A DNA stretch of 64,000 nucleotides from Jeotgalibacillus sp. R-1-5s-1. Its GTDB lineage: Bacteria > Bacillota > Bacilli > Bacillales > Jeotgalibacillaceae. A model generated the notes under the pieces. That model saw only the letters and a list, made by a program, of their open reading frames with translations. It was not told the origin of the DNA and made no database searches. The stretch is from NCBI RefSeq assembly GCF_004405105.1, contig NZ_SORW01000021.1, positions 1 through 64,000 of the forward strand, given 5' to 3'. The translations under genes were made by a program, and so were the position numbers. This document shows positions 45,490-55,104 of the stretch, one piece after another (positions within the stretch are counted from its first letter, which is position 1; each line of letters begins with the position of its first letter).

Positions 45490-46425
45490 TTACTCCTCAA
45501 ATCTAAAAACATCACTCGATAAATAACGCTCTCCTGTATCACAGGCAATAAAGATCACGATAGAATCCTCAGGCAGCGTTTCTGCGACTTTCAAAGCGGC
45601 ATAACAGGCTGCACCTGAAGATGGGCCAACAAGAATTCCTTCCTCACGGGCAAGTCTGCGTGTAATATCATAAGCATCATCATCTTCTATTTTATGAATC
45701 TGATCATATACATCCTGATTTAAAATATCAGGGATAAAGCCCGGACTTGTGCCGACCAGTTTATGTTTTCCGGGTTTTCCTCCTGAAAGGACCGGTGACC
45801 CGGCAGGCTCAACAACGTGTACCTGGAGGTTATCGTATTTTTCTTTTAATGTTTCGCCAGTACCTGTAATCGTTCCGCCGGTTCCGGCCGTTGCGACAAA
45901 GGCACCAAGCGGCTTTCCGATATGTTCAACGGCTTCAATGATTTCGAGCGCAGTTGATGTACGATGCGCATCGGGGTTTGCAAAGTTTTCAAACTGCATT
46001 GGAACAAAGCTTCCTTCAATTTGCCCGGCCAGTTCATTGGCTTTTTTAATCGCGCCCGGCATTTTCTCATCACCCGGTGTTAATACGACTTCTGCCCCGT
46101 AAGCCTTTAGCAGATTAATGCGTTCAGCGGTCATCGTATCAGGCATGACAAGGATCGAGCGGTAGCCTCTTGCGGCAGCGTTCATGGCAATTCCGATTCC
46201 TGTATTTCCGCTTGTCGGCTCAATAATGGTGGAGCCGGGTTTTAACATCCCTGATTTTTCAGCTTCAACAATCATATTAAAAGCAGCGCGGTCTTTTACG
46301 CTTTTACTTGGATTGTAAAATTCAAGCTTTGCATAGACCGTTGCCCCTTTTTCAGGCTGCAGCCTGTTTAATTTAACAAATGGAGTGTCTCCAATTAATT
46401 CAGCGATATTATTTACAACTCTCAT
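45490..46425 (-). CDS. ytkP: Cysteine synthase (O-acetylserine sulfhydrylase)
   Basis: 311 aa fold-type II PLP enzyme. PLP lysine in NPSKSVKDRAAFNMI, TSGNTGIG for the substrate carboxylate and GTGGTITGTG for PLP phosphate. It makes cysteine from O-acetylserine and sulfide. Start chosen at ATG with AAAGGA 8 nt upstream; the frame runs further but without a site. By position it matches ytkP of B. subtilis; cysK is a paralogue. Confidence 0.92.
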   Translation of the reverse strand: MRVVNNIAELIGDTPFVKLNRLQPEKGATVYAKLEFYNPSKSVKDRAAFNMIVEAEKSGMLKPGSTIIEPTSGNTGIGIAMNAAARGYRSILVMPDTMTAERINLLKAYGAEVVLTPGDEKMPGAIKKANELAGQIEGSFVPMQFENFANPDAHRTSTALEIIEAVEHIGKPLGAFVATAGTGGTITGTGETLKEKYDNLQVHVVEPAGSPVLSGGKPGKHKLVGTSPGFIPDILNQDVYDQIHKIEDDDAYDITRRLAREEGILVGPSSGAACYAALKVAETLPEDSIVIFIACDTGERYLSSDVFRFEE

Positions 46426-46655
46426 CACGGTCATCCTTTCAACTGCACATTGTGATTTTATTCTACATTTAACGTCAGCGGGATTCAATGATCAGGCATT
46501 CATCATCATTGCTATTCCTGGCGGTGTGATCGTTGTATAATGACGGTAATAATAAAAGGTGATGAATGGTAAAATAAACTGTCCGCAAGGATCGGACTTT
46601 TTTGCCGATAATAAAGTAAAGAGTGTTGCAGCAAATGAGAATGGAGCGTGTATGC

Positions 46656-47198
46656 ATGGAGCCTCATTATTTTCTGGCAGTCAGCCTGACGAAACCTGCA
46701 AGGGAGCATCTAGCTTTACAACAGGAGGAATGGAAGAAAATATACTCATTTAAAAAATGGACTCATCCTGAGGACTTTCATCTTACACTGAGCTTTCTAG
46801 GGTCTGCTGATTCAAGCTTTCTTGAGCAGTTTAAAAACCGGTTACAGGAAAAATTGCCGGTTTATCACTCATTTGAAGTTGTAGTACGGGAAGTAGGTAC
46901 TTTCGGGCATTCTCTTAAACCGAGGATATTATGGGCAGGACCTGAAGCTTCTGACTCTCTTCAACAGCTGTATGAGGGTGTGCAGCTGAGTCTTGAAGAG
47001 GCAGGGAGAAAACGTGAAAACAGACCGTTCAGGCCACATATTACGGTGGCAAAGAAATGGGATCATCAGGAATCGATTACCCTTAAGCAGGATCTTTTAC
47101 CATTTATACTAGAGGTGAAAGATATTGTTTTATATCAGATTTTTCCTGAGAAAACGCCAAGATATAAAGGTGTTTGGAACTATAAACTCATGAGTTAA
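46656..47198 (+). CDS. thpR: RNA 2',3'-cyclic phosphodiesterase (2H family)
   Basis: 180 aa. The two 2H motifs are HLTLSF and HITVAK, about 80 residues apart. Known as ytlP in B. subtilis; acts on 2',3'-cyclic RNA ends. Several in-frame starts exist; ATG 46656 (MEPHYFLAVSL) follows GGAG by 9 nt and matches family N-termini. First gene of ytlP-Q-R. Confidence 0.9.
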   Translation: MEPHYFLAVSLTKPAREHLALQQEEWKKIYSFKKWTHPEDFHLTLSFLGSADSSFLEQFKNRLQEKLPVYHSFEVVVREVGTFGHSLKPRILWAGPEASDSLQQLYEGVQLSLEEAGRKRENRPFRPHITVAKKWDHQESITLKQDLLPFILEVKDIVLYQIFPEKTPRYKGVWNYKLMS

Positions 47199-47213
47199 GA
47201 AGGAGGAGACTAA

Positions 47214-48197
47214 GTGGCTCAGCTGATTAAGCTTCAGGATTACGTTTCAAGATATGAGAGAGATATGATCCGCTATCCTTCACAATACGTCCGGTTGAAA
47301 AAACAGCAATGGAACAAGCTGAAGGAACAATGGGAAGACGGCGGGATTTTTTTGAACGAAGATGAATTTAATCAGTTCAAAGAAGAGGTTGAGGGTAAAA
47401 GCACGCTGTTTGACCGATTTAAGAAGATATGGGTGAAAAATGAATCGCAGGAGGAAGTGGAGGGGGAGGATGCACCTCAGGATGATGATTCCTTCCGTTT
47501 TGAGCCTTCTGTCTATTACCGTCCGGAAACGATCGAAGACCTGAAACATCTGTATCTCGATCAGCTTTTTCATTTTCAGCTAAAATGGGCGAGCTCCACT
47601 TTGACTGAAAAATCGTACATAGATGCAAAATACACCAGGGATGAAAAGCTGAAATACTTTTTACAGCGCTTCCCTGATACGTTTTTGTTGATGTATGAAC
47701 CGGTGATGCTGTTGAAAAAAGCACCGGTTGAGCTGGAGATTCTTTTATTTACACCTACAGATCTGTGGTGTATCTCTATTCTTGAAGAGGCGAATGATGC
47801 TGTATTTGTAGGATCAATGGATCGATTCTGGAAAGTGAAGCATGGTGATAAAGAGCACTCATTGCTCAGTCCGATACTCTCATTAGACCGGACAGAATCT
47901 ATTATTAAAACGATTTTTGCCAAAGCAGAAGTAGACTTTTCAGTTAAGAAAGCTATCATGTCAAGAAACGGATATCTTGATTTCCCTGATGTACCTTATG
48001 GCTATCGTCTTCTTGATAAACGAACCGTCAATCAGTGGCATGAATCTCAGAAAAACATGGGTTCGCCGTTTAAGCATATGCAAATGAAAGCAGCAAAAGC
48101 GCTGATCGATTATACACAGACAACCTCTGTCAGAAGGATGCAGTGGAGTGAGTCGGAACAGGATGAAAACGAACTGCTGATGGATCCGGAAGAATGA
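47214..48197 (+). CDS. ytlQ: Conserved protein YtlQ
   Basis: 327 aa soluble protein from GTG with AGGAGGAG upstream. Helical N-terminus, acidic linker (EVEGEDAPQDDDSF), then an alpha/beta body with YLQRFPDTFLLMY-like and LLFTPTDLWCIS segments that faintly recall nuclease-related (NERD-like) cores. Function unknown. Overlaps ytlR by ATGA. Confidence 0.82.
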   Translation: MAQLIKLQDYVSRYERDMIRYPSQYVRLKKQQWNKLKEQWEDGGIFLNEDEFNQFKEEVEGKSTLFDRFKKIWVKNESQEEVEGEDAPQDDDSFRFEPSVYYRPETIEDLKHLYLDQLFHFQLKWASSTLTEKSYIDAKYTRDEKLKYFLQRFPDTFLLMYEPVMLLKKAPVELEILLFTPTDLWCISILEEANDAVFVGSMDRFWKVKHGDKEHSLLSPILSLDRTESIIKTIFAKAEVDFSVKKAIMSRNGYLDFPDVPYGYRLLDKRTVNQWHESQKNMGSPFKHMQMKAAKALIDYTQTTSVRRMQWSESEQDENELLMDPEE

Positions 48198-49132
48198 AAA
48201 CAATCTTTGTGTTAAATCCTCAGGCAGGTGGAGGTAAGGCTGGTCCTTCACTTCTGGAGGTGCTTAACCGCTATCAAAATGAGCTTGTAGAAATCTGGGT
48301 GACCACATCAGCTGGAGACGCCAGGAAGCGAACGGAAGCCTGGTGCCGTCTGAATCGGGAGACTGCAGTGCTTTTTGCTGTGATGGGCGGAGATGGGACG
48401 ATGAACGAGGTTTTTGACGGAGCATCCATACATAGCCAGGCTTACTTTACCTCTATCCCTGCAGGATCGGGGAATGATTTTGCGAGATATTTCAGTTGGG
48501 TACCGCTTTCTGAAACGGGGATCAAGAGAATCATAGAATGGGATGAAACGTCAACGTCCCATGAATCGATTGCATTTCAGGCTAATGAAAATGGATATGC
48601 GGTCAGCAATCTAGGTGCGGGTTTTGATGCTGAAGTAGCCTGGCTTGCCAACCGCTCAAAGTTGAAAAAACAGCTGAACCGGCTTTCACTTGGAAAGCTA
48701 GTCTATGTTGTGTTTTTGATCCGATGTCTGTTTACGTTTAAACCATTTACACTGATAGCGGAGCTTGATGGGCAGCCTGTCTCCTTTGAAAAAGTCTGGT
48801 TTGTCACGATTTCCAATCAGCCTTACTTTGGTGGAGGGATGCGGATTGCGCCGAATGCAGATTCCATGGATGAGAAGCTTGACGTGACTGTTGTTCACGG
48901 TCTGTCAGTCATCAAATTTCTGACGGTGTTTTTGAGTGTTTTCAAAGGTGCACATATCCGCTTTAAGGAAGTACATACAGCTAAAGTAAAGAAAATTGAA
49001 CTGACTCTCTCCCATCATGTACGTCTTCATGCAGATGGTGAGGATAAAGGGAAAATTGGACCGGATGCCAAGCTTTTCGCACAGGTGGCTGCAAAAACGT
49101 TGAAAATAGCGGATTTCAGAGATGGGTCTTGA
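48194..49132 (+). CDS. ytlR: Diacylglycerol/lipid kinase YtlR
   Basis: 312 aa DAGK-catalytic fold. NPQAGGGKAG, nucleotide-binding MGGDGTMNEVFDG and IPAGSGNDFARYF are intact. It phosphorylates a lipid alcohol, perhaps diacylglycerol. Coupled to ytlQ; followed by a terminator. Confidence 0.9.
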   Translation: MKTIFVLNPQAGGGKAGPSLLEVLNRYQNELVEIWVTTSAGDARKRTEAWCRLNRETAVLFAVMGGDGTMNEVFDGASIHSQAYFTSIPAGSGNDFARYFSWVPLSETGIKRIIEWDETSTSHESIAFQANENGYAVSNLGAGFDAEVAWLANRSKLKKQLNRLSLGKLVYVVFLIRCLFTFKPFTLIAELDGQPVSFEKVWFVTISNQPYFGGGMRIAPNADSMDEKLDVTVVHGLSVIKFLTVFLSVFKGAHIRFKEVHTAKVKKIELTLSHHVRLHADGEDKGKIGPDAKLFAQVAAKTLKIADFRDGS

Positions 49133-49165
49133 CGAAACCCATCAATTAACGATAAAATCTGCATA

Positions 49166-49206
49166 AGATAGCTATTGTTTATGTAAGCAGCAGCTATCTT
49201 TTTCTG
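49166..49206 (+). terminator. ytlR terminator
   Basis: AAGATAGCT/AGCTATCTT stem around an 18-nt loop, then T-rich. Confidence 0.78.
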
Positions 49207-49255
49207 TTCTGTAAAATGAGTAAAAGAAATGACTCAACATTAGTAGGTGAGTGAA

Positions 49256-50059
49256 TTGGAACATCTGTTTGATCAGGAATGGGAGATTATGTCCGCTGGT
49301 GGAGCGTCGGGTGAAGCTTTTTTCGCACGCTATCACGAGCAGAAGTTATTTCTTAAGCGCAATTCATCCCCTTTTCTTGCCGTGTTGTCTGCTGAAGGAA
49401 TTGTTCCCCGGCTGAAATGGACAAAGAGGCTTGAAAATGGCGATGTCATTACGGCTCAGCATTGGCTGAACGGCCGTGAGTTAAAAGCGCAGGAGATGAA
49501 TGGTCCCCGTATCGCAAAAATGCTGAAAAAAATTCATAGCTCCAAGCCGTTAACCTCTATGCTGCGTCGTTTAGGAAAAGAACCGTATGCCCCTTCATTA
49601 ATGCTTGAAGAGGTGGTATCCACACTGGACACGGAATTAACTTTTTTAAAGCCGGTCAGGGAAGCACTCGACTTTTTAAACCGGCACATAGATGATCTAA
49701 CAACGGAGAATTTTGCTGTTTGTCACGGAGATGTCAACCACAATAACTGGCTGCTCTCTGAAATTGACGAACTGTTTTTGATTGACTGGGATGGTGCGAT
49801 GCTTGCAGATCCAGCAGTCGATATTGGAATGCTGCTATACTGGTATGTGCCCGAAGCTGAATGGGCAGATTGGATGGCTGACTACGGAGAAGAACTGACA
49901 GGTGAATTCCGTCTCCGTATGAAATGGTATGTCGTATGCCAGGCCCTCATAATGCTCCAGTGGCAAAAAGATAAAGGCCGGCTTCATGACGTCACGAAAT
50001 GGATGAATTTCCTTCAACGCTGTTTTCAGACAGCATGGGTTCATGAAAATAAAAAATAG
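49256..50059 (+). CDS. ytmP: Aminoglycoside-phosphotransferase-like kinase YtmP
   Basis: 267 aa. Choline/aminoglycoside kinase fold with catalytic VCHGDVNHNNWLL and metal-binding FLIDWDGAMLADPAVDIG. TTG start with AGGTGA 5 nt upstream. Substrate unknown. In B. subtilis ytzH separates it from trmB; here it does not. Confidence 0.87.
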   Translation: MEHLFDQEWEIMSAGGASGEAFFARYHEQKLFLKRNSSPFLAVLSAEGIVPRLKWTKRLENGDVITAQHWLNGRELKAQEMNGPRIAKMLKKIHSSKPLTSMLRRLGKEPYAPSLMLEEVVSTLDTELTFLKPVREALDFLNRHIDDLTTENFAVCHGDVNHNNWLLSEIDELFLIDWDGAMLADPAVDIGMLLYWYVPEAEWADWMADYGEELTGEFRLRMKWYVVCQALIMLQWQKDKGRLHDVTKWMNFLQRCFQTAWVHENKK

Positions 50060-50105
50060 CCTGGTGCCTTTCTGGGAAACTGGAAATCATCAAGGCTATT
50101 TTTTA
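50051..50105 (+). terminator. ytmP terminator
   Basis: AAAAAATAGCC pairs with GGCTATTTTTT around a long, partly paired loop. Confidence 0.7.
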
Positions 50106-50160
50106 TGCACAGCTTTTTATAAAAAAATGCTGATATCAGCAATTGGATAAGGAGAAAGCA

Positions 50161-50799
50161 ATGAGAACACGTAATAAACCATGGGCAAAAGACCGTTTAG
50201 ATGAATTTCCTTCTATTGTTCCGGCAATTCCTCAGGAACACAAAGGAAAATGGAATGCTGTTTTTGGCAACGACAATCCTATCCATATCGAGGTTGGTAT
50301 GGGGAAAGGCCAATTCATTACAGGAATGGCCGTGCAAAATCCGGATGTCAACTATATCGGCATTGAGCTGTCTGAAAGTGTTGCGGTTGTGGCATTGGAC
50401 AAAATGATTGAAGCTGATGTGCCAAACGTAAAGCTTCTGACGATCAACGCTGAAATCCTGGCTGACGTATTTGAGCCAGGTGAGGTTGACCGAGTGTATC
50501 TTAACTTTTCAGATCCATGGCCAAAAACCCGTCATGAGAAACGCCGTCTGACATTTAAGAAGTTTCTTGATTTGTATAAAACGGTGCTTCCTGAAAATGG
50601 GGAGATTCATTTTAAGACAGATAATCGCGGACTATTTGAGTATTCGCTTTGGAGTTTTTCGCAGTATGGCATGCTGCTCAAATATGTAAGTCTGGATCTT
50701 CATAAGAGTGATTTTGAGGGTAATATTATGACAGAGTATGAAGAGAAGTTTTCGGCTAAAGGTCAGCCGATTTACCGTTGTGAAGTGCAGTATCAGTAA
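50161..50799 (+). CDS. trmB: tRNA (guanine-N7)-methyltransferase
   Basis: 212 aa. SAM-binding [13 protein letters not shown] and the TrmB signature [16 protein letters not shown] are intact. It makes m7G46 in tRNA. ATG with AAGGAG 6 nt upstream. Confidence 0.96.
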   Translation: MRTRNKPWAKDRLDEFPSIVPAIPQEHKGKWNAVFGNDNPIHIEVGMGKGQFITGMAVQNPDVNYIGIELSESVAVVALDKMIEADVPNVKLLTINAEILADVFEPGEVDRVYLNFSDPWPKTRHEKRRLTFKKFLDLYKTVLPENGEIHFKTDNRGLFEYSLWSFSQYGMLLKYVSLDLHKSDFEGNIMTEYEEKFSAKGQPIYRCEVQYQ

Positions 50800-50807
50800 T
50801 AAAGAGC

Positions 50808-50865
50808 CGGGCTCGACTAATCCCTCGCTTCCATCATAGGAGTGTATGGGTGAGTCGGGCTATTT
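50808..50865. repeat. Truncated hairpin repeat acting as trmB terminator
   Basis: GCCGGGCTCGACTAATCC..GGGTGAGTCGGGC pairs imperfectly. The middle (CGCTTCCATCATAGGAGTGTATGG) is a deleted form of the core CGCTTTCC...CCATAGGAGTC. No T run follows beyond GCTATTTG. Confidence 0.6.
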
Positions 50866-50946
50866 GTATATGAGCAACTGAGCAAGCGCTCATTTTTCAT
50901 ACTGTTTATGTTAAAATGAAAACGTATACATAAGGAGGGGATGGAG

Positions 50947-51801
50947 TTGGATTCTTTTACTTTTGGTGATTGGACTTTGTATTGGCTTGATGGGGGTATT
51001 ACAAACATGGACGGAGGGGCGATGTTTGGGGTTGTGCCAAAGCCGCTTTGGTCACGAAAATACCCGGTTAATGAGCTTAACCAGATCGAGCTTGTGACAG
51101 AGCCGTTACTGATCCGAACAGGTGAACGGAATCTGCTGATTGATTCAGGCGTCGGATACGGTAAGCTCGATGACAAGAAAAAAAGGAATTACGGGGTTAC
51201 CAGGGAAGCTGCTTTGGATCAATCATTGAAGGAGCTGGGGCTTACGCTTGAGGATATTGATACGGTTTTAATGACACATATGCATTTTGATCATGCAGGC
51301 GGTTTAACCGGCATTACTGATGGTCACCTGTATTCAGTGTTCCCGAATGCGGATATTTACACATCAGAGATAGAATGGAATGAATTGAGAAATCCGAATA
51401 TCAGATCACGTAATACATATTGGAAAGAAAACTGGGAGCCGGTTCAGGAGCAGGTGAAAACTTTTGAAAAAGAGATAGAGATTTTGACCGGCATCAAAAT
51501 GATCCATACAGGCGGACACAGTGACGGACACTCCATCGTTGTTCTTGAACAGCATGGAGAAACCATTGTTCATATGGCTGATCTCATGCCAACCCACGCC
51601 CACCAGAACCCTTTATGGGTGCTTGCCTATGACGATTACCCAATGACCAGCGTCTTCGCTAAAGAACACTGGGTGAAAAAAGGACTGGCAGAAGGCTGGT
51701 GGTTCAGCTTCTACCACGACGCCATCTACCGCATGATCAAATGGGATCCATCAGGCAAAGAAGTAGCAGACTCCCTAAAAAGAACTGCTTTCAAGGACTA
51801 A
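50947..51801 (+). CDS. ytnP: Metallo-beta-lactamase-fold lactonase YtnP
   Basis: 284 aa from TTG with AAGGAGG 8 nt upstream; an ATG two codons earlier abuts the site. Zn motif [11 protein letters not shown] (about residue 111), GGHSDGH and ADLMP. The B. subtilis enzyme degrades acyl-homoserine lactones and blocks Streptomyces signalling. Single gene. Confidence 0.9.
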   Translation: MDSFTFGDWTLYWLDGGITNMDGGAMFGVVPKPLWSRKYPVNELNQIELVTEPLLIRTGERNLLIDSGVGYGKLDDKKKRNYGVTREAALDQSLKELGLTLEDIDTVLMTHMHFDHAGGLTGITDGHLYSVFPNADIYTSEIEWNELRNPNIRSRNTYWKENWEPVQEQVKTFEKEIEILTGIKMIHTGGHSDGHSIVVLEQHGETIVHMADLMPTHAHQNPLWVLAYDDYPMTSVFAKEHWVKKGLAEGWWFSFYHDAIYRMIKWDPSGKEVADSLKRTAFKD

Positions 51802-51874
51802 TAGATCTTTTAAACAATTAGACTGAACAGCGCGCTTTGCCCTTATTGTTTTCTTTCTGAAAATGATCATCAGA

Positions 51875-51987
51875 GGGACGGGTCGCATCCGAAGACTCCT
51901 ATGGCGGAAAGGGACAGGTGAAACCATTGTGCGCAGCACAAGGGGTTCACCGCCCGGCCATGGAAAGCGAAGGATGCGACCCGTCCC
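51875..51987. repeat. Intergenic hairpin repeat, full copy
   Basis: Arms GGGACGGGTCGCATCC and GGATGCGACCCGTCCC are exact complements. Core GAAGACTCCTATGGCGG, GGGACAGGTGAAACC, TTGTGCGCAGCACAAG, GGTTCACCGCCCGGCCATGG. T5 follows. Between the convergent genes ytnP and the PepSY-like gene. Confidence 0.93.
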
Positions 51988-52085
51988 GTTTTTGCTTCGT
52001 AATGTCTGTTAATGTTAATCAGCTTCGGGACCGTGCGGCCGCGCAGGATGCGTCTCCGTCCGGCTTTTAACAAGCTTCTCAAACT

Positions 52086-52121
52086 CAAAAAGAGACTGGA
52101 ACAAACCGTTCCAGTCTCTTT
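52086..52121 (-). terminator. Terminator of the PepSY-like gene
   Basis: AAAGAGACTGGAAC/GTTCCAGTCTCTTT stem; T run on the minus strand. Confidence 0.9.
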
Positions 52122-52126
52122 AGCAT

Positions 52127-52441
52127 TTATGAGATTTTGTAAATATCCATCACTGTACCGGTCTTTGAGTCCGCAATAAACTCAAACTGCTCAAGATCAC
52201 TTCCCTGATGACGGGAAATGCCCCCACGGTAGACTTTATTTTTTACACCCATCACTTCATGCTCTTCAGGATTCATCTGAATCCAGGAGCCATCGATTGG
52301 GCCCTGCTTCTTAAATTGTGTTTTTACATCATTCAACACTTTGTCAGCAGATACTGAAACGGTTTGAGCAGCGCTTTTACTGATAAGAACACCTGCTGCC
52401 AGCCCAACTGCTGCACCAATTGATACATCTTTCCAGTTCAT
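52127..52441 (-). CDS. Small membrane-anchored PepSY-like protein
   Basis: 104 aa. A glycine-rich hydrophobic N-terminus (IGAAVGLAAGVLIS) could anchor it. The body VKNKVYRGGISRHQGSDL..FEFIADSKTGTVMDIYKI resembles one PepSY repeat. GGAGGTGA lies 9 nt before ATG. A similar protein (YtzB) lies near ytoP in B. subtilis; I do not assert identity. Divergent from ytoP. Confidence 0.75.
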   Translation of the reverse strand: MNWKDVSIGAAVGLAAGVLISKSAAQTVSVSADKVLNDVKTQFKKQGPIDGSWIQMNPEEHEVMGVKNKVYRGGISRHQGSDLEQFEFIADSKTGTVMDIYKIS

Positions 52442-52614
52442 GTTCACTTTCACCTCCGGACCGTTCTTTTATCAGTATAGCGGATCGGCTCTTTATCTGC
52501 ATCTCTCTTTTCCAATTTTGACAAATTAGTTGTTCCATTGTGGCAAGAGGAGTGAAAGTTCTGTAAAATAAACGTTAGTTGTTTCGACACACGACAGAAA
52601 GGAAGTTATACATA

Positions 52615-53688
52615 ATGAATCAGGATACATTATCCCTATTTAAAACTTTAACAGAATTACCCGGCGCACCCGGAAATGAGCATGCGATCCGCAAGTTTAT
52701 GAAACAGGAGCTTTCAAAGTACTCAGATGAAATCGTTCAGGACGGTCTTGGTAGCATATTTGGACTGAAAAAAGGACCTGAAGATGGACCGGTTGTTATG
52801 GCTGCAGGTCACATGGATGAAGTTGGGTTTATGGTGACGGGCATTACCGAAAACGGGATGATCCGATTCCAGACACTCGGCGGCTGGTGGAGTCAGGTGT
52901 TACTTGCTCAGCGCGTTGAAATTGTGGCTGAAGATAAAAAGATCATTGGCGTCATTGGATCTATCCCTCCTCATCTATTGAGCGAAGAAAAACGTGCAAA
53001 ACCGATGGAAATTAAAAATATGCTCATTGATGTAGGTGCAGACGATAAGGCAGATGCTGAATCAATGGGCATCCGTCCGGGACAGCAGATTGTGCCTGTA
53101 TGTCCGTTTACTCCAATGGAAAACAATAAAAAAATTCTGGCTAAAGCATGGGATAACCGCTACGGCTGCGGAATTTCAGTGGAACTTCTGAAAGAGCTGA
53201 AGGATGAAAAACTGCCGAATACGCTGTACAGTGGTGCAACCGTGCAGGAGGAAGTCGGCTTAAGAGGAGCACAAACAGCTGCCAACCTGATTAAACCGGA
53301 TATTTTCTTTGCCATGGATGCAAGTCCTGCAAATGATATGACAGGCGATAAAAATGAATTCGGTCAGCTCGGTAAAGGAACGCTGCTGCGTATTTTAGAC
53401 CGCAGTATGGTGACACACCGCGGTATGCGTGAATTCGTTCTGGATACAGCAGAGACGAACAATATTCCGTATCAGTATTTTGTTTCTGCAGGCGGTACTG
53501 ATGCAGGCCGCGTCCACATTTCAAATGAAGGTGTGCCAAGTGCGGTTGTCGGCATCTGTTCACGCTATATCCACACAGCAGCTTCGATGATCCATATTGA
53601 TGATTATGCAGCTGCAAAAGAACTGCTAGTTAAACTCGTAAAGGCAAGTGATCGTTCAACGGTCGAATCGATCCGTCAGGGTTCATAA
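52615..53688 (+). CDS. ytoP: M42-family glutamyl/leucyl aminopeptidase
   Basis: 357 aa. Zn ligands and catalytic residues: [43 protein letters not shown] and [13 protein letters not shown]-like aminopeptidase releasing N-terminal residues from peptides. ATG with AAAGGAAG upstream; the longer frame has no site. Two nucleotides before the next gene. Confidence 0.92.
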   Translation: MNQDTLSLFKTLTELPGAPGNEHAIRKFMKQELSKYSDEIVQDGLGSIFGLKKGPEDGPVVMAAGHMDEVGFMVTGITENGMIRFQTLGGWWSQVLLAQRVEIVAEDKKIIGVIGSIPPHLLSEEKRAKPMEIKNMLIDVGADDKADAESMGIRPGQQIVPVCPFTPMENNKKILAKAWDNRYGCGISVELLKELKDEKLPNTLYSGATVQEEVGLRGAQTAANLIKPDIFFAMDASPANDMTGDKNEFGQLGKGTLLRILDRSMVTHRGMREFVLDTAETNNIPYQYFVSAGGTDAGRVHISNEGVPSAVVGICSRYIHTAASMIHIDDYAAAKELLVKLVKASDRSTVESIRQGS

Positions 53689-53690
53689 AA

Positions 53691-54200
53691 ATGAAGGCAG
53701 CAGTAGGTACACTGAACAAAGCGAAATTAAAAGCAGTTGAAGCTGCCTGGAAGATCGGTGACGTTCAGGGGTTTGATATCCCTTCAGGTGTCAACGACCA
53801 GCCATTTGGTCACGAGGAAACAATCGAAGGCGCGGTGAACAGGGCAAAAGGAGCAGCAGAAAAGCTTCCCGGAGCCGTTGGGATTGGTCTTGAAGGTGGC
53901 GTAACAGAGACACCGCACGGACTTTTTATTTGTAACTGGGGAGCGCTTGTGACCCCTGATGGCAGAGAACCTTTTATCGCTGCAGGCGCGAGCTTCAGGC
54001 TGCCGGATGAGCTGGCTGAACCGCTCCGGCAGGGGGAAGAGCTCGGGCCTTTGATGAGAGCTTACAGTCAAAATAAAAACATCAGTCAGGAAGAAGGAGC
54101 GGTTGGTTTTTTTACGAACCACAGAATTACCCGTGATCAGATGTTTGAACATATTTTGGAGCTGCTGATTGGTCAGTGGGAGTTTTCAAATAGAGCATAA
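53691..54200 (+). CDS. DUF84 / YjjX-like NTPase
   Basis: 169 aa. Begins VGTLNKAKLKAVEAAW and has GHEETIEGAVNRAKGA and GIGLEGGV, the conserved set of the inosine/xanthosine triphosphatase (NTPase I-T) family that removes non-canonical purine nucleotides. Starts 2 nt after ytoP, so it is translated with it. Confidence 0.85.
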   Translation: MKAAVGTLNKAKLKAVEAAWKIGDVQGFDIPSGVNDQPFGHEETIEGAVNRAKGAAEKLPGAVGIGLEGGVTETPHGLFICNWGALVTPDGREPFIAAGASFRLPDELAEPLRQGEELGPLMRAYSQNKNISQEEGAVGFFTNHRITRDQMFEHILELLIGQWEFSNRA

Positions 54201-54229
54201 AAAATCCGGCAGCAATGCCGGATTTTTTA
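54198..54229 (+). terminator. Terminator after the ytoP-DUF84 operon
   Basis: AATCCGGCA/TGCCGGATT stem with T6. Confidence 0.9.
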
Positions 54230-54265
54230 GATGAAGGTCTTATTAAAATTGCGTCTGGTTTTTGT

Positions 54266-54350
54266 GAGAGTTGTTTATTAACCACCTAGAGTAGTCAAAT
54301 AATGCAACAGCATTGTTAATTAATCAAAAAGAGTTATCTAATAAATTTGT
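54266..54350 (+). repeat. 21-bp tandem array, four decayed units
   Basis: GAGAGTTGTTTATTAAC, TAGAGTAGTCAAATAAT, CAGCATTGTTAATTAAT and AAGAGTTATCTAATAAA lie 21 bp apart. Most decayed of the four arrays. Confidence 0.75.
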
Positions 54351-54354
54351 TTAA

Positions 54355-54415
54355 AAGCCCGCCTCCGCTTTTTCGTGGCCACACGATAAGCCGCAGTCTT
54401 CGGGTGGCAACGGCC
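54355..54415. repeat. Decayed hairpin repeat
   Basis: CCTCCGCTTTTTCGTGGCC and CAGTCTTCGG recall CGCTTTCC-TGGCCGGGCG and AGACTCC/GGAGTCTTCGG of full copies. No arms. Confidence 0.45.
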
Positions 54416-54505
54416 CTCAAAAATATAGTCAATCATATCATTATATCTATACAAGTTAACAAACATTTCTTTTCATTAATGAACAAATATAAAAATGAAA
54501 GTTTT

Positions 54506-54952
54506 TTATTCCTCTTCAAAAATATAAGAAACGGCTTTTAGTGCCTGATCAGGTGTTTCGACTGTGACGGTTGCTTTTCTTGAAAGCTCTTTTAGTGCAT
54601 GGTGTAGCTTTTCCGGGCGAATCAGAATCAGCGGTTTTCCGGCTGTTAAGGCAGCGGATGCGTCCATTGCGGTGTTCCACTGTTTATATTGTTCACCGAA
54701 AAGCGCGATAACCAGGTCAGCCTTTTGCATAAGCACCTGTGTACGAAGATTGTTAAAGGCAGAAGCTGCATCGTCTTTGAAAACAGCAGAAGGCTGTTCA
54801 CCTAATATTTCTTCCCCAATCTGATCCGAGCGCTCGTGATTTTCCATCGGTCCTGTGAAATGAAGAGTGTATGGCAGATCCTTCGCTTTCTCTTTTAACT
54901 GCTTCCGCCAGTCACTGTGAATTTCTCCCGCAAGATAAATTGTCAGTTCCAT
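54506..54952 (-). CDS. ytoQ: YtoQ family protein
   Basis: 148 aa Rossmann-like protein. N-terminus LTIYLAGEIHSDWRKQL and KADLVIALFGEQYKQWNTAMD match the YtoQ family. Its fold recalls nucleoside 2-deoxyribosyltransferases; function unknown. Single gene on the minus strand, AGGAGGA upstream. Confidence 0.88.
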   Translation of the reverse strand: MELTIYLAGEIHSDWRKQLKEKAKDLPYTLHFTGPMENHERSDQIGEEILGEQPSAVFKDDAASAFNNLRTQVLMQKADLVIALFGEQYKQWNTAMDASAALTAGKPLILIRPEKLHHALKELSRKATVTVETPDQALKAVSYIFEEE

Positions 54953-55104
54953 CTACATTCCTCCTCAAAATATGTCGCAATAGTCAAAGTATATCACGAT
55001 AAAAAATAGGCTGGAAATATGTTGCTCTTCCCAGGGGTTGTCAAAAGCCTCTATGAACAGTATGATGTTAAACGAATGCTTTAAAAATTTCAGGAGGAAA
55101 TACC

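Noticed and set aside
54347-54541. 64-aa plus-strand frame before ytoQ
   Set aside because: Lies in a decayed repeat and AT-rich sequence, no ribosome site, and overlaps ytoQ in antisense.
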